Counted from the stretch's first letter, positions 33,473 through 47,417 are shown. The stretch: 64,000 nucleotides of DNA from Pilimelia anulata (GCF_014647895.1 NZ_BMQB01000006.1:186001-250000); one strand, 5' to 3'. Numbers and translations: made by a program. Notes: a model not told the origin generated them from the letters alone.

Positions 33473-34468
33473 GTGCCTGAGTACGACGAGACCGCCCGGA
33501 CCGGCAACGGGGCGTCGGTGGTCGACGACTCCGCGCCGGGGCAGCCGGACGCCGCCGAGGCGATCGCTGCCGCGGGGGATTCCTCGCCGGGCGCCGCACT
33601 CGTCGAGCCGGCCGCGGCGACCACAGCGGACGCGGCGACCACAGCGGACGCCGAGCCGACGCCCGACGCCGCCGCCGACGACGAGCCGGTCGCCGCATCC
33701 GACGAGCCGGCCGCCGCCGATGAGCCGGTCGCCGGGGACGACGAGCCGGCTGCCGACGAGGCCGCTGCCGACGAGGCCGCCGATGACGAGCCCGTCGCGG
33801 CCGCCGGGGACGATGCCGCCGGCGGGGACGACGCCGGGGACGGGGACGACGACGCCGAGCCCGCGGCCGAGGAGGAGTTCGACCCGGTCGCCGCGCTGCG
33901 GGCGAAGCTGCGCTTCGCGCCGGGCGAGTGGTACGTCGTGCACTCGTACGCCGGCTACGAGAACAAGGTCAAGACCAACCTCGAGACCCGGATCACCTCC
34001 CTCGACATGGAGGAGTTCATCTACCAGGTCGAGGTGCCGACCCGGGAAGAGGTCGAGGTCAAGAACGGCAAGCGGCTCCAGGTACAGAACAAGGTCTTCC
34101 CGGGCTACCTGCTGGTCCGGATGGAGCTGTCCCCGGAGTCGTACTCCTGCGTGCGCAACACGCCGGGCGTGACCGGCTTCGTCGGCGCCACCGACCGGGC
34201 CGACCGCCCGGCGCCGCTGAGCCTCGACGAGGTCATGAAGTGGCTGGCCCCCGCGGTCGAGACCGAGACCAAGAAGGCCAAGCCCGAGGTCAAGGTCCTG
34301 GACTTCGAGGAGGGCGACTCGGTCACCGTCACCGACGGCGCTTTCGCCTCGCTGCCGGCCACGATCAGCGAGATCAACGCCGACCAGCAGAAGCTCAAGG
34401 TGCTGGTGTCGATCTTCGGCCGGGAGACGCCGGTCGAGCTGAACTTCAACCAGGTCGCCAAGATCTGA
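33473..34468 (+). CDS. nusG: Transcription termination/antitermination protein NusG
   Basis: The 331-residue protein has an acidic Ala/Asp/Glu-rich N-terminal extension of about 140 residues. The NGN domain then follows ([20 protein letters not shown], then [20 protein letters not shown]), and the C-terminal KOW domain ([20 protein letters not shown]) comes last. Long acidic extensions are common in actinobacterial NusG. It is followed by a perfect 18-bp hairpin and then directly by rplA. The rplK gene expected next is absent. Confidence 0.96.
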   Translation: MPEYDETARTGNGASVVDDSAPGQPDAAEAIAAAGDSSPGAALVEPAAATTADAATTADAEPTPDAAADDEPVAASDEPAAADEPVAGDDEPAADEAAADEAADDEPVAAAGDDAAGGDDAGDGDDDAEPAAEEEFDPVAALRAKLRFAPGEWYVVHSYAGYENKVKTNLETRITSLDMEEFIYQVEVPTREEVEVKNGKRLQVQNKVFPGYLLVRMELSPESYSCVRNTPGVTGFVGATDRADRPAPLSLDEVMKWLAPAVETETKKAKPEVKVLDFEEGDSVTVTDGAFASLPATISEINADQQKLKVLVSIFGRETPVELNFNQVAKI

Positions 34469-34491
34469 CCGGCGCCCGCTCCGAGCGCGTC

Positions 34492-34529
34492 GATCGAGGG
34501 CCGTACCCCGCGGGGTACGGCCCTCGATC
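34492..34529 (+). terminator. Perfect 18-bp hairpin after nusG
   Basis: GATCGAGGGCCGTACCCC (34492-34509) and its exact complement (34512-34529) are separated by two bases. There is no U-tract. It should end the secE-nusG transcript. Confidence 0.8.
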
Positions 34530-34568
34530 CGTTCCCGGGTCGGCCGCCGGGTCGGCGGGCGCCCGGGT

Positions 34569-34574
34569 TAGATT
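34569..34574 (+). promoter_or_regulatory. Candidate -10 (TAGATT) upstream of rplA
   Basis: TAGATT stands out in otherwise GC-only sequence, 112 bases before rplA and after the nusG hairpin. The -35 region is poor. Confidence 0.35.
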
Positions 34575-34686
34575 GGTCGGCGGTCCGCCGCCCGCCGTGC
34601 CCCGCACGCGGGCCGGGCCGGTACCCCGACCATGTGGGAGGGCGCCCCCGCGCGGCGCGCCCGCCATCGACCACAGGAGCAACGAC

Positions 34687-35400
34687 ATGCAGCACGGCAA
34701 GAGCTACCGCAAGGCCGCCGACCAGATCGACCGGGCGAAGCTGTACCCGCCGGTCGAGGCCGTCGAGCTGGCCAAGAAGACCAACCCGGCCAAGTTCGAC
34801 GCGACCGTCGAGGTGGCCATGCGGCTGGGCGTCGACCCGCGCAAGGCCGACCAGATGGTCCGCGGCACGGTGAACCTCCCGCACGGTACGGGCAAGACCG
34901 CCCGGGTCGTCGTCTTCGCCGGCGGCGCCAAGGCCGAGGAGGCCACGAACGCGGGCGCCGACGTCGTCGGCACCGACGACCTGGTCGCCCGGATCCAGGA
35001 GGGCTGGCTGGACTTCGACGCCGCCATCGCCACCCCGGACCAGATGGCCAAGATCGGCCGGATCGCCCGCATCCTCGGCCCCCGCGGCCTCATGCCGAAC
35101 CCGAAGACCGGCACGGTCACGATGGACGTCGCCAAGGCGGTGGCCGACATCAAGGGCGGCAAGATCAGCTTCCGGGTGGACAAGCACTCGAACCTGCACC
35201 TGATCATCGGCAAGGCGTCGTTCAGCGCCGACCAGCTCGTCGAGAACTACGCCGCCGTGCTGGACGAGGTGCTGCGCGCCAAGCCGTCGTCGGCCAAGGG
35301 CACGTACCTGCAGAAGGTCACGCTGAGCACGACGATGGGCCCGGGTGTCCCGATCGACCCCAAGGTGATCAAGAACCTGCGCGAGACCGACGTCGTCTGA
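34687..35400 (+). CDS. rplA: 50S ribosomal protein L1
   Basis: The 237-residue product [20 protein letters not shown] has the L1 signatures [19 protein letters not shown] and [23 protein letters not shown] 34687 follows AGGAG by seven bases. L1 forms the mobile stalk at the E site and normally lies just after rplK. Here it stands alone between two hairpins (34492-34529 and 35418-35443), so it is a single-gene unit. Confidence 0.97.
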   Translation: MQHGKSYRKAADQIDRAKLYPPVEAVELAKKTNPAKFDATVEVAMRLGVDPRKADQMVRGTVNLPHGTGKTARVVVFAGGAKAEEATNAGADVVGTDDLVARIQEGWLDFDAAIATPDQMAKIGRIARILGPRGLMPNPKTGTVTMDVAKAVADIKGGKISFRVDKHSNLHLIIGKASFSADQLVENYAAVLDEVLRAKPSSAKGTYLQKVTLSTTMGPGVPIDPKVIKNLRETDVV

Positions 35401-35417
35401 CGTCCGCCGCAACGCAC

Positions 35418-35443
35418 GAAGGGCGCCCCGCGGGGCGCCCTTC
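35418..35443 (+). terminator. Perfect 12-bp hairpin after rplA
   Basis: GAAGGGCGCCCC pairs with GGGGCGCCCTTC around two bases, 17 bases after the rplA stop. Confidence 0.8.
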
Positions 35444-35529
35444 GCCGTTCCCGCCGGCGCCGCGGCCCGGCCGCGGGGGTCGCCGGGAACGCGGCCCGGG
35501 CGGCCGGGTACAGTACCGGGTGTAGTTCC

Positions 35530-35723
35530 ACCCACAGACCGCTGGTCGCCGCATCGAACCCCGATCGGCCGAAGGTCCCGCCACGGCGGGCGACCCGCGC
35601 AGGGAGAACGGCAGCGACGAGCGGCCCCGCGCCGCCCTCCGCCCCGTGCGCCCTGCGCCGGGGCGTCTTTCGTCGGTAGGCCCGCCCCCGAGGCGCCAGC
35701 CCGAACCACGAGAGAGGAGGGAC
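35530..35723 (+). promoter_or_regulatory. Probable L10 leader of rplJ-rplL
   Basis: The 280-bp space before rplJ is where actinobacteria carry the L10-L7/L12 autoregulatory leader. The stretch can form several stems, for example GGTCCCGCC..GGCGGGCGACC, and a late GC-rich hairpin CGCCCTGCGCCGGGGCG followed by TCTTT that could attenuate. Assignment is by position and general structure only. Confidence 0.45.
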
Positions 35724-36263
35724 ATGGCGGACAAGCCTGTACGGTCCGACAAGGCCGCCGCGGTCGCCGAGCTGACCGACAGCTTCAAGAACTCGCCGGC
35801 CACCGTGCTGACCGAGTACCGCGGCCTGACGGTCGCCCAGCTCACCACGCTGCGCCGGTCGCTCGGCCAGGGTGCCAAGTACTCCGTCGCCAAGAACACG
35901 CTGGCCAAGCGCGCCGCGGTCGAGGCCGGCATCGCGGGCCTCGATGAGCTGTTCACCGGTCCTACCGCGCTCGCCTTCGTCGCCGGCGACCCGGTCGAGG
36001 CGGCGAAGAGCCTGCGCGACTTCGCCAAGACCAACCCGCACCTGATCATCAAGGGCGGGGTGTTCGAGGGGCGCGCGATCTCGGCCGACGAGGTCAAGAA
36101 GCTCGCCGACCTCGAGTCCCGCGAGGTGCTGCTGGCCAAGCTGGCCGGCGCCATGAAGGGCAACCTGAGCAAGGCTGCGGCCCTGTTCCAGGCCCCGCTG
36201 GCCAAGGCCGCCCGCGCGGCCGCGGCTCTGCGCGACAAGCGCAGCGAGGGTGGCGAGGGCTGA
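35724..36263 (+). CDS. rplJ: 50S ribosomal protein L10
   Basis: The 179-residue protein [20 protein letters not shown] has the L10 signature [20 protein letters not shown] and a C-terminal helix for binding L7/L12 dimers. ATG 35724 follows GAGAGGAGGGAC. It is the base of the stalk and is co-transcribed with rplL 57 bases downstream. Confidence 0.97.
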   Translation: MADKPVRSDKAAAVAELTDSFKNSPATVLTEYRGLTVAQLTTLRRSLGQGAKYSVAKNTLAKRAAVEAGIAGLDELFTGPTALAFVAGDPVEAAKSLRDFAKTNPHLIIKGGVFEGRAISADEVKKLADLESREVLLAKLAGAMKGNLSKAAALFQAPLAKAARAAAALRDKRSEGGEG

Positions 36264-36319
36264 CGCCCACCGCCGCCCCACCCACACGTCGTAGAGAAAG
36301 CCAGGAAAGGACGCCCCAC

Positions 36320-36706
36320 ATGGCGAAGCTGAGCACCGACGAGCTGCTGGACGCCTTCAAGGAGATGACGCTGATCGAGCTCTCCGAGTTCGTGAAGCAG
36401 TTCGAGGAGGTCTTCGAGGTCACCGCGGCCGCGCCGGTCGCGATCGCCGCCGCCGGCGGCGGTGGCGGTGGCGAGGCCGCCGCCCCGGTCGAGCAGGACG
36501 AGTTCGACGTCGTGCTGGAGTCGGACGGCGGCAAGAAGATCCAGGTCATCAAGGTCGTGCGCGAGCTGACCGGCCTGGGCCTGAAGGAGGCCAAGGACAC
36601 CGTCGAGGCCGCGCCGAAGGCCATTCTCGAGAAGGTCAACAAGGAGACCGCCGAGAAGGCCAAGGAGAAGCTGGAGGCCGAGGGCGCCAAGGTCACCCTC
36701 AAGTGA
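36320..36706 (+). CDS. rplL: 50S ribosomal protein L7/L12
   Basis: The 128-residue stalk protein has an N-terminal dimer domain ([20 protein letters not shown]), an Ala/Gly hinge ([14 protein letters not shown]) and a C-terminal factor-binding domain ([20 protein letters not shown]). It recruits EF-G and EF-Tu, both encoded further on. A 16-bp perfect hairpin follows. Confidence 0.98.
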   Translation: MAKLSTDELLDAFKEMTLIELSEFVKQFEEVFEVTAAAPVAIAAAGGGGGGEAAAPVEQDEFDVVLESDGGKKIQVIKVVRELTGLGLKEAKDTVEAAPKAILEKVNKETAEKAKEKLEAEGAKVTLK

Positions 36707-36725
36707 CCTGACGCCGACGCGTCCG

Positions 36726-36763
36726 CCGTGGGCGGGACCCCCGAACCGGGGTCCCGCCCACGG
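36726..36763. terminator. Perfect 16-bp hairpin, bidirectional terminator
   Basis: CCGTGGGCGGGACCCC pairs exactly with its complement around a 6-nt loop, followed by CTCGTTT on the plus strand. It lies between convergent rplL and the DoxX-like gene. Confidence 0.85.
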
Positions 36764-36805
36764 CTCGTTTCCGGGCGGGACTTGCCGCGGTACGGCGGCC
36801 GGGGG

Positions 36806-37378
36806 TCAGCCGGGCGGCGGCCGGTCCGGCTCCCGCGCAGCGGCGGGCGGCGAGGTCTCGGCGGGCGGGGCGTCGGCGGGCCGAGCTGCCCCGGCCGGGG
36901 GAGGCGGGTCGGGCAGCGGCGGCGCGGCGGCGGGCGGCGGAGTGTCGGGGGGCGCTGGCGCGGCGGCCCGGCGGCGGCGGGCGCGGTGCGGGAGCGTGTC
37001 CCGGCGGACCCACGCCACGAACGCCAGGATCGCCGCGAGCAGCGTCGGCGCCCGGGCCAGGTCGGGGTGGCCGAGTACGACCACCTGGGTGACCGCCGCG
37101 CCCGCCATCACCAGCGCCAGCCCGGCGGCCGCGAGCCCGGTCAGCCGGGGGATCAGCAGCCCGATCGCGCCGAGGGCCTCCAGCGACCCGACGACGTACC
37201 GGAACCACTGCCCGGCCCCGATGTCGGCGAACAGCGTCACCGCCGCCGGGTCGCCGAGCAGCTTGGGGACGCCGGCCCCGAGCAGCAGGTACAGCGCGAC
37301 GGCGCACTGCAGGAACCAGGCCAGCCGCCGGCTGCGCCGGGTGAGCACCGTGCGGACGTCCGCCGTGGGGGTGGTCAT
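36806..37378 (-). CDS. DoxX family membrane protein
   Basis: The 190-residue protein has four membrane helices (FLQCAVALYLLLGAGVPKLL, then WFRYVVGSLEALGAIGLLIP and two more) typical of DoxX, a family linked to redox or thiol metabolism. An unusual Pro/Ala-rich C-terminal tail of about 55 residues follows. The ATG at 37378 (MTTPTADVRTVLTRR) is chosen; in-frame sequence further upstream is nonsense-like. It lies on the opposite strand between rplL and rpoB. Its substrate is unknown. Confidence 0.85.
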   Translation of the reverse strand: MTTPTADVRTVLTRRSRRLAWFLQCAVALYLLLGAGVPKLLGDPAAVTLFADIGAGQWFRYVVGSLEALGAIGLLIPRLTGLAAAGLALVMAGAAVTQVVVLGHPDLARAPTLLAAILAFVAWVRRDTLPHRARRRRAAAPAPPDTPPPAAAPPLPDPPPPAGAARPADAPPAETSPPAAAREPDRPPPG

Positions 37379-37773
37379 CGGCCGGTTCCCCCGCGGGGTG
37401 GAGGGGTGTGCCCCGGGATCTGCTCCATCCCTCGATACTGCGCGAGGACCGGGTGGTTTGTCCCGTTCTCCGGTGCGGTTCGGGGGCGGAGCGCGATCTC
37501 TCGGTTGCAACCCGCAGTCCGGCCCTTGACTGGATCTGCCTGGCCAGGCACGCTGACATCAGCACAGCCTTCCGGCGCGACGTGAGCCACCCGCCCCGCG
37601 GGTCACCGGCGCACACCGCGGCGGGCCCTGGGACCGTTCGGCGTCCCCGGCCGCGCCGCCGTGCTCCACCCGGTTCACCGTTGTCCGCGGCCGCGCAAGC
37701 CCGGTTTCCGGGTGCGAACGGCCGCCGCCGCTCGTACCGTGGTAGCCGTATCCGGGCGCCGCGCGGTGGTGGC
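37379..37773. other. Divergent intergenic region doxX-rpoB
   Basis: No gene is supported. It holds a perfect 14-base palindrome, TGCCTGGCCAGGCA at 37537-37550, next to TTGACT, which may be part of a doxX or rpoB control site. Confidence 0.4.
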
Positions 37774-37802
37774 TGGACAGCGGTTGGCCGCTCGGCTACA
37801 CT
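37774..37802 (+). promoter_or_regulatory. rpoB promoter
   Basis: TGGACA (37774-37779) and TACACT (37797-37802) are separated by exactly 17 bp, a near-consensus housekeeping sigma promoter. Transcription from here gives a leader of about 125 nt before the rpoB TTG. Confidence 0.75.
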
Positions 37803-37932
37803 GCTAGTTTGCGCTGCCTTCCGAACGTTTTCCTGCCCAAATCTGCCCGCGATCGTCGGTTGATCTTGGTGTGGGGCCCTCGGAGTGCGCGTGAAACGGC
37901 CGTTGCAGCACCGGTCCTCGGAAGGACGCATC

Positions 37933-40900
37933 TTGGCAGCTTCCCGCCCTGCGAAGACCAGTCGTAATTCGCTAGCTCCCCGCCGGATCTCCTTCGGCAG
38001 GATCACCGAACACCTTGAGGTGCCCAACCTCCTCGCCATCCAGACCGAGTCATTCGACTGGCTGGTCGGCAACGAGGCATGGCAGACCCGGTCGGCCGAG
38101 GTCGCGCACGCGCGCTCCGGCCTGGCCGAGATCCTCGAGGAGATCAGTCCCATCGAGGACTTCTCCGGCACAATGTCGCTGTCCTTCTCCGCGCCCCGCT
38201 TCGACGAGGTCAAGGCCTCGATCGAGGAGTGCAAGGAGAAGGATCTGACGTACTGCGCGCCGCTGTTCGTGACCGCGGAGTTCACCAACAATACGACTGG
38301 CGAGATCAAGAGCCAGACCGTCTTCATGGGTGACTTCCCGATGATGACGCCCAAGGGCACGTTCATCATCAACGGCACCGAGCGCGTCGTGGTCTCCCAG
38401 CTCGTCCGGTCCCCGGGCGTGTACTTCGACAAGCAGCCGGACAAGACGTCCGACCGCGACCTCACCAGCGTGAAGGTCATCCCGAGCCGCGGCGCGTGGC
38501 TCGAGTTCGACATCGACAAGCGGGACACCGTCGGGGTCCGCATCGACCGCAAGCGGCGGCAGGCCGTCACCGTGCTGCTGAAGGCGGTCGGCTGGTCCGC
38601 GGAGCAGATCCGCGAGAAGTTCGGCTGGTCCGAGCTGATGATGACCACGCTGGAGAAGGACCACGTCGGCGGCCAGGACGAGGCGCTGCTCGACATCTAC
38701 CGCAAGCTGCGCCCCGGCGAGCCGCCGACGCGCGAGAACGCCCAGACCCTGCTCGACAACCTCTTCTTCAACCCGAAGCGGTACGACGTCGCCAAGGTCG
38801 GTCGGTACAAGTTCAACAAGAAGCTCCTGGTCGACGTCCCGATGACGACCGGGGTGCTGACCGAGGACGACATCGTCGCCACGGTCGAGTACCTGTGCAA
38901 GCTGCACACCGGCGAGGAGCCGGACGAGCGTCAGGTCTACGAGGCCGACGACATCGACCACTTCGGCAACCGGCGCCTGCGCACGGTCGGCGAGCTGATC
39001 CAGAACCAGGTCCGGGTCGGCCTGTCCCGGATGGAGCGGGTCGTCCGCGAGCGGATGACCACGCAGGACGTCGAGGCGATCACGCCGCAGACCCTGATCA
39101 ACATCCGCCCGGTGGTGGCGGCGATCAAGGAGTTCTTCGGCACCTCGCAGCTCTCCCAGTTCATGGACCAGACCAACCCGCTGGCGGGCCTGACCCACCG
39201 GCGCCGGCTGAGCGCGCTCGGCCCGGGCGGTCTGTCCCGGGAGCGGGCGGGCTTCGAGGTCCGGGACGTGCACCCGTCGCACTACGGCCGGATGTGCCCG
39301 ATCGAGACGCCCGAGGGCCCGAACATCGGCCTGATCGGCGCCCTGTCGACGTTCGCCCGGGTCAACCCGTTCGGCTTCATCGAGACGCCGTACCGCAAGG
39401 TCGTCGACGGCCGGGTCACCGACCGGATCGACTACCTGACCGCCGACGAGGAGGACCGGTTCGTCAAGGCGCAGGCCAACTCGCCGCTGAGCAGCGACGG
39501 CGCCTTCGCCGAGGACCGGGTCCTGGTTCGCCGGAAGGGCGGTGAGGTCGACTTCGTCGCCCCGGCCGCCGTCGACTACATGGACGTGTCGCCGCGGCAG
39601 ATGGTCTCCGTCGCCACCGCGATGATCCCGTTCCTGGAGCACGACGACGCCAACCGCGCCCTGATGGGCGCGAACATGCAGCGCCAGGCGGTGCCGCTGG
39701 TCAAGGCCGAGGCGCCGTTCGTCGGTACGGGCATGGAGTACCGGGCCGCCGTCGACGCCGGCGACGTGGTCGTGGCGGAGATCGCGGGCGTGGTCGAGGA
39801 CCTGTGCGCGGACTTCATCACGATCCTGCAGGACGACGGCTACCGCCGGACGTACCTGCTGCACAAGTTCCGCCGCTCCAACGCCGGCTCCTGCGTCAAC
39901 CAGAAGCCGATCGTCTTCGAGGGCGACCGGATCGAGGCGGGCCAGGTCATCGCCGACGGCCCGTGCACCGACGACGGCGAGATGGCGCTCGGGCGCAACC
40001 TGCTCGTGGCGTTCATGTGCTGGGAGGGCCACAACTACGAGGACGCGATCATCCTGTCGCAGCGCCTCGTCCAGGAGGATGTCCTCACCTCGATCCACAT
40101 CGAGGAGCACGAGGTCGACGCGCGGGACACCAAGCTCGGCCCCGAGGAGATCACCCGGGACATCCCGAACGTCTCCGAGGAGATGCTCGCCGACCTCGAC
40201 GAGCGCGGCATCATCCGGATCGGCGCCGAGGTCGTCCCCGGCGACATCCTGGTCGGCAAGGTCACGCCGAAGGGCGAGACCGAGCTGACCCCGGAGGAGC
40301 GGCTGCTCCGCGCGATCTTCGGCGAGAAGGCGCGCGAGGTCCGGGACACCTCGCTGAAGGTGCCGCACGGCGAGACCGGCACGGTCATCGGCGTCCGGAC
40401 CTTCTCCCGCGAGGACGGCGACGAGCTGTCGCCGGGCGTCAACGAGCTGGTCCGGGTGTACGTGGCCCAGAAGCGCAAGATCCAGGACGGCGACAAGCTC
40501 GCCGGCCGGCACGGCAACAAGGGCGTCATTTCCAAGATCCTTCCGGTCGAGGACATGCCGTTCCTGAGCGACGGCACGCCCGTCGACATCGTGCTGAACC
40601 CGCTGGGCGTCCCGTCCCGGATGAACATCGGGCAGGTCCTGGAGACGCACCTCGGCTGGCTGGCCAAGACGGGCTGGAAGGTCGAGGGCGAGGACGCCGA
40701 GTGGAAGAAGTCGCTGCACGCCATCGGCGCCAGCGAGTCCGAGCCGGACACGAACCTCGCCACGCCCGTCTTCGACGGCGCGAAGGAGGAGGAGATCACC
40801 GGCCTGCTCGACAGCACGCTGCCGACGCGGGACGGGGTCCAGCTCGTCAACTCCACCGGCAAGGCCCAGCTCTTCGACGGCCGCTCCGGTGAGCCGCTGC

Positions 40901-41382
40901 CGGACGCGATCGCGGTCGGCTACATCTACATCCTGAAGCTGAACCACCTGGTCGACGACAAGATCCACGCCCGGTCGACCGGTCCGTACTCGATGATCAC
41001 CCAGCAGCCGCTGGGTGGTAAGGCGCAGTTCGGTGGCCAGCGCTTCGGCGAGATGGAGTGCTGGGCGATGCAGGCGTACGGTGCCGCGTACGCCCTGCAG
41101 GAGCTGCTGACGATCAAGTCCGACGACGTGGTGGGCCGGGTCAAGGTCTACGAGGCGATCGTCAAGGGCGAGAACATCCCGGAGCCGGGCATCCCGGAGT
41201 CCTTCAAGGTCCTGCTGAAGGAGCTCCAGTCGCTGTGCCTCAACGTCGAGGTGCTGTCCAGCGACGGCGTGGCCCTGGAGATGCGCGAAACCGACGACGA
41301 GGTGTTCCGCGCCGCGGAGGAACTCGGCATCGACCTCTCTCGCCGTCCCAACGAGGGCGCTATCACGGTCGACGAAGTGTGA
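37933..41382 (+). CDS. rpoB: RNA polymerase beta subunit
   Basis: The 1149-residue protein includes the rifampicin region [20 protein letters not shown] near residue 405. By E. coli numbering it has Thr at 518, Ala at 522 and Arg at 527, where most actinobacteria have Asn, Ser and Lys; Asp516, His526 and Ser531 are conserved. The start is TTG 37933 ([13 protein letters not shown]), with GGAAGGA six bases upstream, matching the usual actinobacterial N-terminus. The in-frame GTG at 37885 lacks support. Two strong hairpins separate it from rpoC. Confidence 0.97.
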   Translation: MAASRPAKTSRNSLAPRRISFGRITEHLEVPNLLAIQTESFDWLVGNEAWQTRSAEVAHARSGLAEILEEISPIEDFSGTMSLSFSAPRFDEVKASIEECKEKDLTYCAPLFVTAEFTNNTTGEIKSQTVFMGDFPMMTPKGTFIINGTERVVVSQLVRSPGVYFDKQPDKTSDRDLTSVKVIPSRGAWLEFDIDKRDTVGVRIDRKRRQAVTVLLKAVGWSAEQIREKFGWSELMMTTLEKDHVGGQDEALLDIYRKLRPGEPPTRENAQTLLDNLFFNPKRYDVAKVGRYKFNKKLLVDVPMTTGVLTEDDIVATVEYLCKLHTGEEPDERQVYEADDIDHFGNRRLRTVGELIQNQVRVGLSRMERVVRERMTTQDVEAITPQTLINIRPVVAAIKEFFGTSQLSQFMDQTNPLAGLTHRRRLSALGPGGLSRERAGFEVRDVHPSHYGRMCPIETPEGPNIGLIGALSTFARVNPFGFIETPYRKVVDGRVTDRIDYLTADEEDRFVKAQANSPLSSDGAFAEDRVLVRRKGGEVDFVAPAAVDYMDVSPRQMVSVATAMIPFLEHDDANRALMGANMQRQAVPLVKAEAPFVGTGMEYRAAVDAGDVVVAEIAGVVEDLCADFITILQDDGYRRTYLLHKFRRSNAGSCVNQKPIVFEGDRIEAGQVIADGPCTDDGEMALGRNLLVAFMCWEGHNYEDAIILSQRLVQEDVLTSIHIEEHEVDARDTKLGPEEITRDIPNVSEEMLADLDERGIIRIGAEVVPGDILVGKVTPKGETELTPEERLLRAIFGEKAREVRDTSLKVPHGETGTVIGVRTFSREDGDELSPGVNELVRVYVAQKRKIQDGDKLAGRHGNKGVISKILPVEDMPFLSDGTPVDIVLNPLGVPSRMNIGQVLETHLGWLAKTGWKVEGEDAEWKKSLHAIGASESEPDTNLATPVFDGAKEEEITGLLDSTLPTRDGVQLVNSTGKAQLFDGRSGEPLPDAIAVGYIYILKLNHLVDDKIHARSTGPYSMITQQPLGGKAQFGGQRFGEMECWAMQAYGAAYALQELLTIKSDDVVGRVKVYEAIVKGENIPEPGIPESFKVLLKELQSLCLNVEVLSSDGVALEMRETDDEVFRAAEELGIDLSRRPNEGAITVDEV

Positions 41383-41402
41383 CGCTGAATTCGGACACGT
41401 GA

Positions 41403-41431
41403 GGCTTGTGGGGGCGGGGCCCCCACAAGCC
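41403..41431 (+). terminator. Perfect 13-bp hairpin in the rpoB-rpoC gap
   Basis: GGCTTGTGGGGGC pairs with GCCCCCACAAGCC around GGG, 20 bases after the rpoB stop. Confidence 0.8.
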
Positions 41432-41524
41432 GAGCGCCCGATAAGCAACAGAAACCGCGAGTAAGGGTGTGGCCTGCACCACAACAGGCTTACCAACCTC
41501 CGGTTTCACAAAGCGCAACGGAAA

Positions 41525-41558
41525 GGGATCAGGGGCTGGCGAGCCAGCCCCTGATCCC
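41525..41558 (+). terminator. Perfect 16-bp hairpin in the rpoB-rpoC gap
   Basis: GGGATCAGGGGCTGGC pairs with its exact complement around two bases, 63 bases before rpoC. It could act as attenuator or processing site between the two polymerase genes. Confidence 0.8.
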
Positions 41559-41621
41559 GGGCCCGAGAAAAGCGCAATAGACGTAAAGAAAACCGGCACC
41601 ACCAGACTCGAGGGATAGCGG

Positions 41622-45512
<3,891 letters not shown>

Positions 45513-45562
45513 CGCGGTACGCGGTGACAGTCGGGTCGTACCGGTAGGTCCAGTGCCGTTGA

Positions 45563-45594
45563 CCGCGGCGGCATCCCGAGGGATGCCGCCGCGG
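45563..45594 (+). terminator. Perfect 14-bp hairpin after rpoC
   Basis: CCGCGGCGGCATCC pairs with GGATGCCGCCGCGG around CGAG, 50 bases after the rpoC stop. Confidence 0.8.
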
Positions 45595-45621
45595 CGGCGT
45601 TGGCGGTGGTATCCAGGGAGC

Positions 45622-45933
45622 GTGGTAGCCGTACAGCAGCCGACGCCCGCCTCCAAGGCGCCCGCCGTCCTCACCCTGGGCACGGTCGCCGTGCTGACCG
45701 GCGTCCTCGTCGTCGGGGTGCTGCCGGCCGTCGTCGCGCTCCAGCTCGGCGCGCAGGCGCGGCGGGAGGCCCGTGCCGCCGCGGGGTACCTGGCCGGCGC
45801 GCCGTACGTGCGGGCCGGCGAGATCCTCGCCTTCATCGGCCTGGGCCTCGCGGCCGTGGGTGCGGTCGGCTGGGCCATGTGGACGTGGTGGTCGGGCGCC
45901 GGCGACCCGGACTTCCCGGCTACGGTGCAGTGA
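45622..45933 (+). CDS. Small two-helix membrane protein (DUF4190-like)
   Basis: The 103-residue product has two membrane helices (AVLTLGTVAVLTGVLVVGVL and AGEILAFIGLGLAAVGAVGW) joined by a loop of the type ALQLGAQARREARAAAG, the pattern of DUF4190-like proteins. The GTG at 45622 is the likely start. The next gene, 40 bases on, codes a second protein with the same helix-loop-helix arrangement and may be a paralogue. Function is unknown. Confidence 0.7.
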   Translation: MVAVQQPTPASKAPAVLTLGTVAVLTGVLVVGVLPAVVALQLGAQARREARAAAGYLAGAPYVRAGEILAFIGLGLAAVGAVGWAMWTWWSGAGDPDFPATVQ

Positions 45934-45973
45934 GCGCGGCGCGCGGCGCCGGACCGAGAGGACGGGGAGCGCC

Positions 45974-47050
45974 ATGACCGAGCCGGGCCACGTCCCGCCG
46001 GACCACCGGCCGTGGGGCCGCCCCGCCCCGGAGCACGCGCCACCGCCGGGCCCTCCCTCCCCGGACCACGCCCCGCCACCGGGTCACGCGCCGCCACCGG
46101 ATCACGCCCCACCAGCGGACCACGTCCCGCCAGCGGACCACGTCCCGTCAGCGGGTCACGCGCCGCCTGCGGGTCAGGCACCGCCGGGCGCCGGGTCCGG
46201 TCGGGGTCCGGCGGGCGGCACCCCGCCCCACTACGCGCCGGGCGCGCCGGCCGCGGCGGTTTCGGGCGGGCCGCCGCCCGGCCACGCGGCGCCCCCGCAG
46301 CGCTACCTCCCGCCGGCGGGCCACGCGCCGCACCACCACGGCCGGCACGGCCCGCACCACCACGCCGTGCACGCCGGCCACCCCGACGCACCCACGCCGC
46401 CCGCGGCCGGTCCTGCCGGGTACGGTCCGCCCGCGGCTGGCTCTGCCGGGTACGGCCCGCCCGGCCCGTCCGGGTACGCACCCGGCGGCCACCTGTACGG
46501 CGGGCCCCCGGACCGCGGCCACCCGCACGGCGGGCGCCCGGAGGCCGGCCGGGTGCCGGGGCTCGCCGCCGCGGCGGCCGCCGTCCCGCCATACCCCGGC
46601 GGACCGGCCCCCGGCTACCCCAGCCGGGCCACCCACCACCCCGGCCCGCACGCCGCGCACTGGCCCGCCCCGGCCCGGTACGTGCCCGTGCCCGGCAGCG
46701 GGTACGTCCTCGGCCTCATGCCGGTACCCAGCTCGGTCGCCGGGATGGCGATCGGCGCGCTGGTCGCCGGCCTGGGCGCGCTGCTGGTCAGCCTGCTCGC
46801 CGTCCTGCTCGGGCTGGGCGGCGCCACCGCCGGCTGGGGCGTGCTGGTGGCCGGCGCGATCGCGATCCTCACCGTGCTGCTCGGCGGGGGAGCGGTCGGC
46901 CTGGGTACGTACGCCCTGCGGCAGATCCGCCGGTCCTCCGGCGGGCTGCGCGGCCGGGGCGCGGCGGTGTGGGCGGTCGTGACCGGCGGGCTGGCCATCG
47001 CGCTGGCGCTGTGCGCGCTCGGCGGCGCGGCGCTGATCCAGTTGACCTGA
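45974..47050 (+). CDS. His/Pro-rich membrane protein (DUF4190-like C-terminus)
   Basis: The 358-residue protein has a disordered N-terminal region of about 235 residues very rich in His, Pro, Gly and Ala. It includes six-residue repeats of the type DHAPPA/DHVPPA (18-nt period) and the cluster HAPHHHGRHGPHHHAVHAGH. Two or three C-terminal membrane helices flank a YALRQIRRSSGGLRG loop, as in DUF4190. The histidine clusters could bind metal ions, which is inference. ATG 45974 follows GGGGAGC. It ends before the str operon promoter. Confidence 0.7.
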   Translation: MTEPGHVPPDHRPWGRPAPEHAPPPGPPSPDHAPPPGHAPPPDHAPPADHVPPADHVPSAGHAPPAGQAPPGAGSGRGPAGGTPPHYAPGAPAAAVSGGPPPGHAAPPQRYLPPAGHAPHHHGRHGPHHHAVHAGHPDAPTPPAAGPAGYGPPAAGSAGYGPPGPSGYAPGGHLYGGPPDRGHPHGGRPEAGRVPGLAAAAAAVPPYPGGPAPGYPSRATHHPGPHAAHWPAPARYVPVPGSGYVLGLMPVPSSVAGMAIGALVAGLGALLVSLLAVLLGLGGATAGWGVLVAGAIAILTVLLGGGAVGLGTYALRQIRRSSGGLRGRGAAVWAVVTGGLAIALALCALGGAALIQLT

Positions 47051-47129
47051 CCGGCCGCCGCGGCGGGGGATTGGTCAGCGCGCCGCCGGGCCGGTCGTTA
47101 GACTGGCGCGCGGCGGCGGGGACCCGGTT

Positions 47130-47158
47130 TTGACCTCCGTCCCGGCGGTCGGTACTCT
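47130..47158 (+). promoter_or_regulatory. str operon (rpsL) promoter
   Basis: TTGACC (47130-47135) and TACTCT (47153-47158) are spaced by exactly 17 bp. The resulting leader to rpsL would be about 390 nt, unusually long. Confidence 0.75.
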
Positions 47159-47388
47159 TTGCGATCGTGCCCGGGGCCTGCCCGGGCGCACTCGTGTGCG
47201 CGTTGTCCGCGGCGAGGGCGCTCGATCGCCCGCCCGTCCGGCACCGTCGCGCGGTACGACGCCGACCCGGTGTCGGGCCGCCCGGGCGCACCGGCGACAA
47301 TGGCAGACCGGCACGCATTCAGTGTGCCGCCCGAGCGGACAGCGCCCGCGCTGATCGCCCGGGATGAGCGCGCGCAAGCGCGCGTCGG

Positions 47389-47417
47389 GCGACACGCCCG
47401 ACCGCGGGGGTCGGAGA
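47389..47417 (+). promoter_or_regulatory. Shared leader element, rpsL copy
   Basis: 29 bases from GCGACACGCCCG to GGGTCGGAGA are identical to 52184-52212 in the rpsJ leader. The core can form the small stem CGACC/GGTCG. It ends 136 bases before the rpsL GTG. A preceding GATCGCCCGGGAT also matches GACCGCCCGAGAT before the other copy. Confidence 0.75.

Noticed and set aside
34530..34686. Possible rplK remnant before rplA
   Set aside because: No frame shows L11 motifs such as a proline-rich KLQIPAGQANP-type segment, and the space is too short for the gene.
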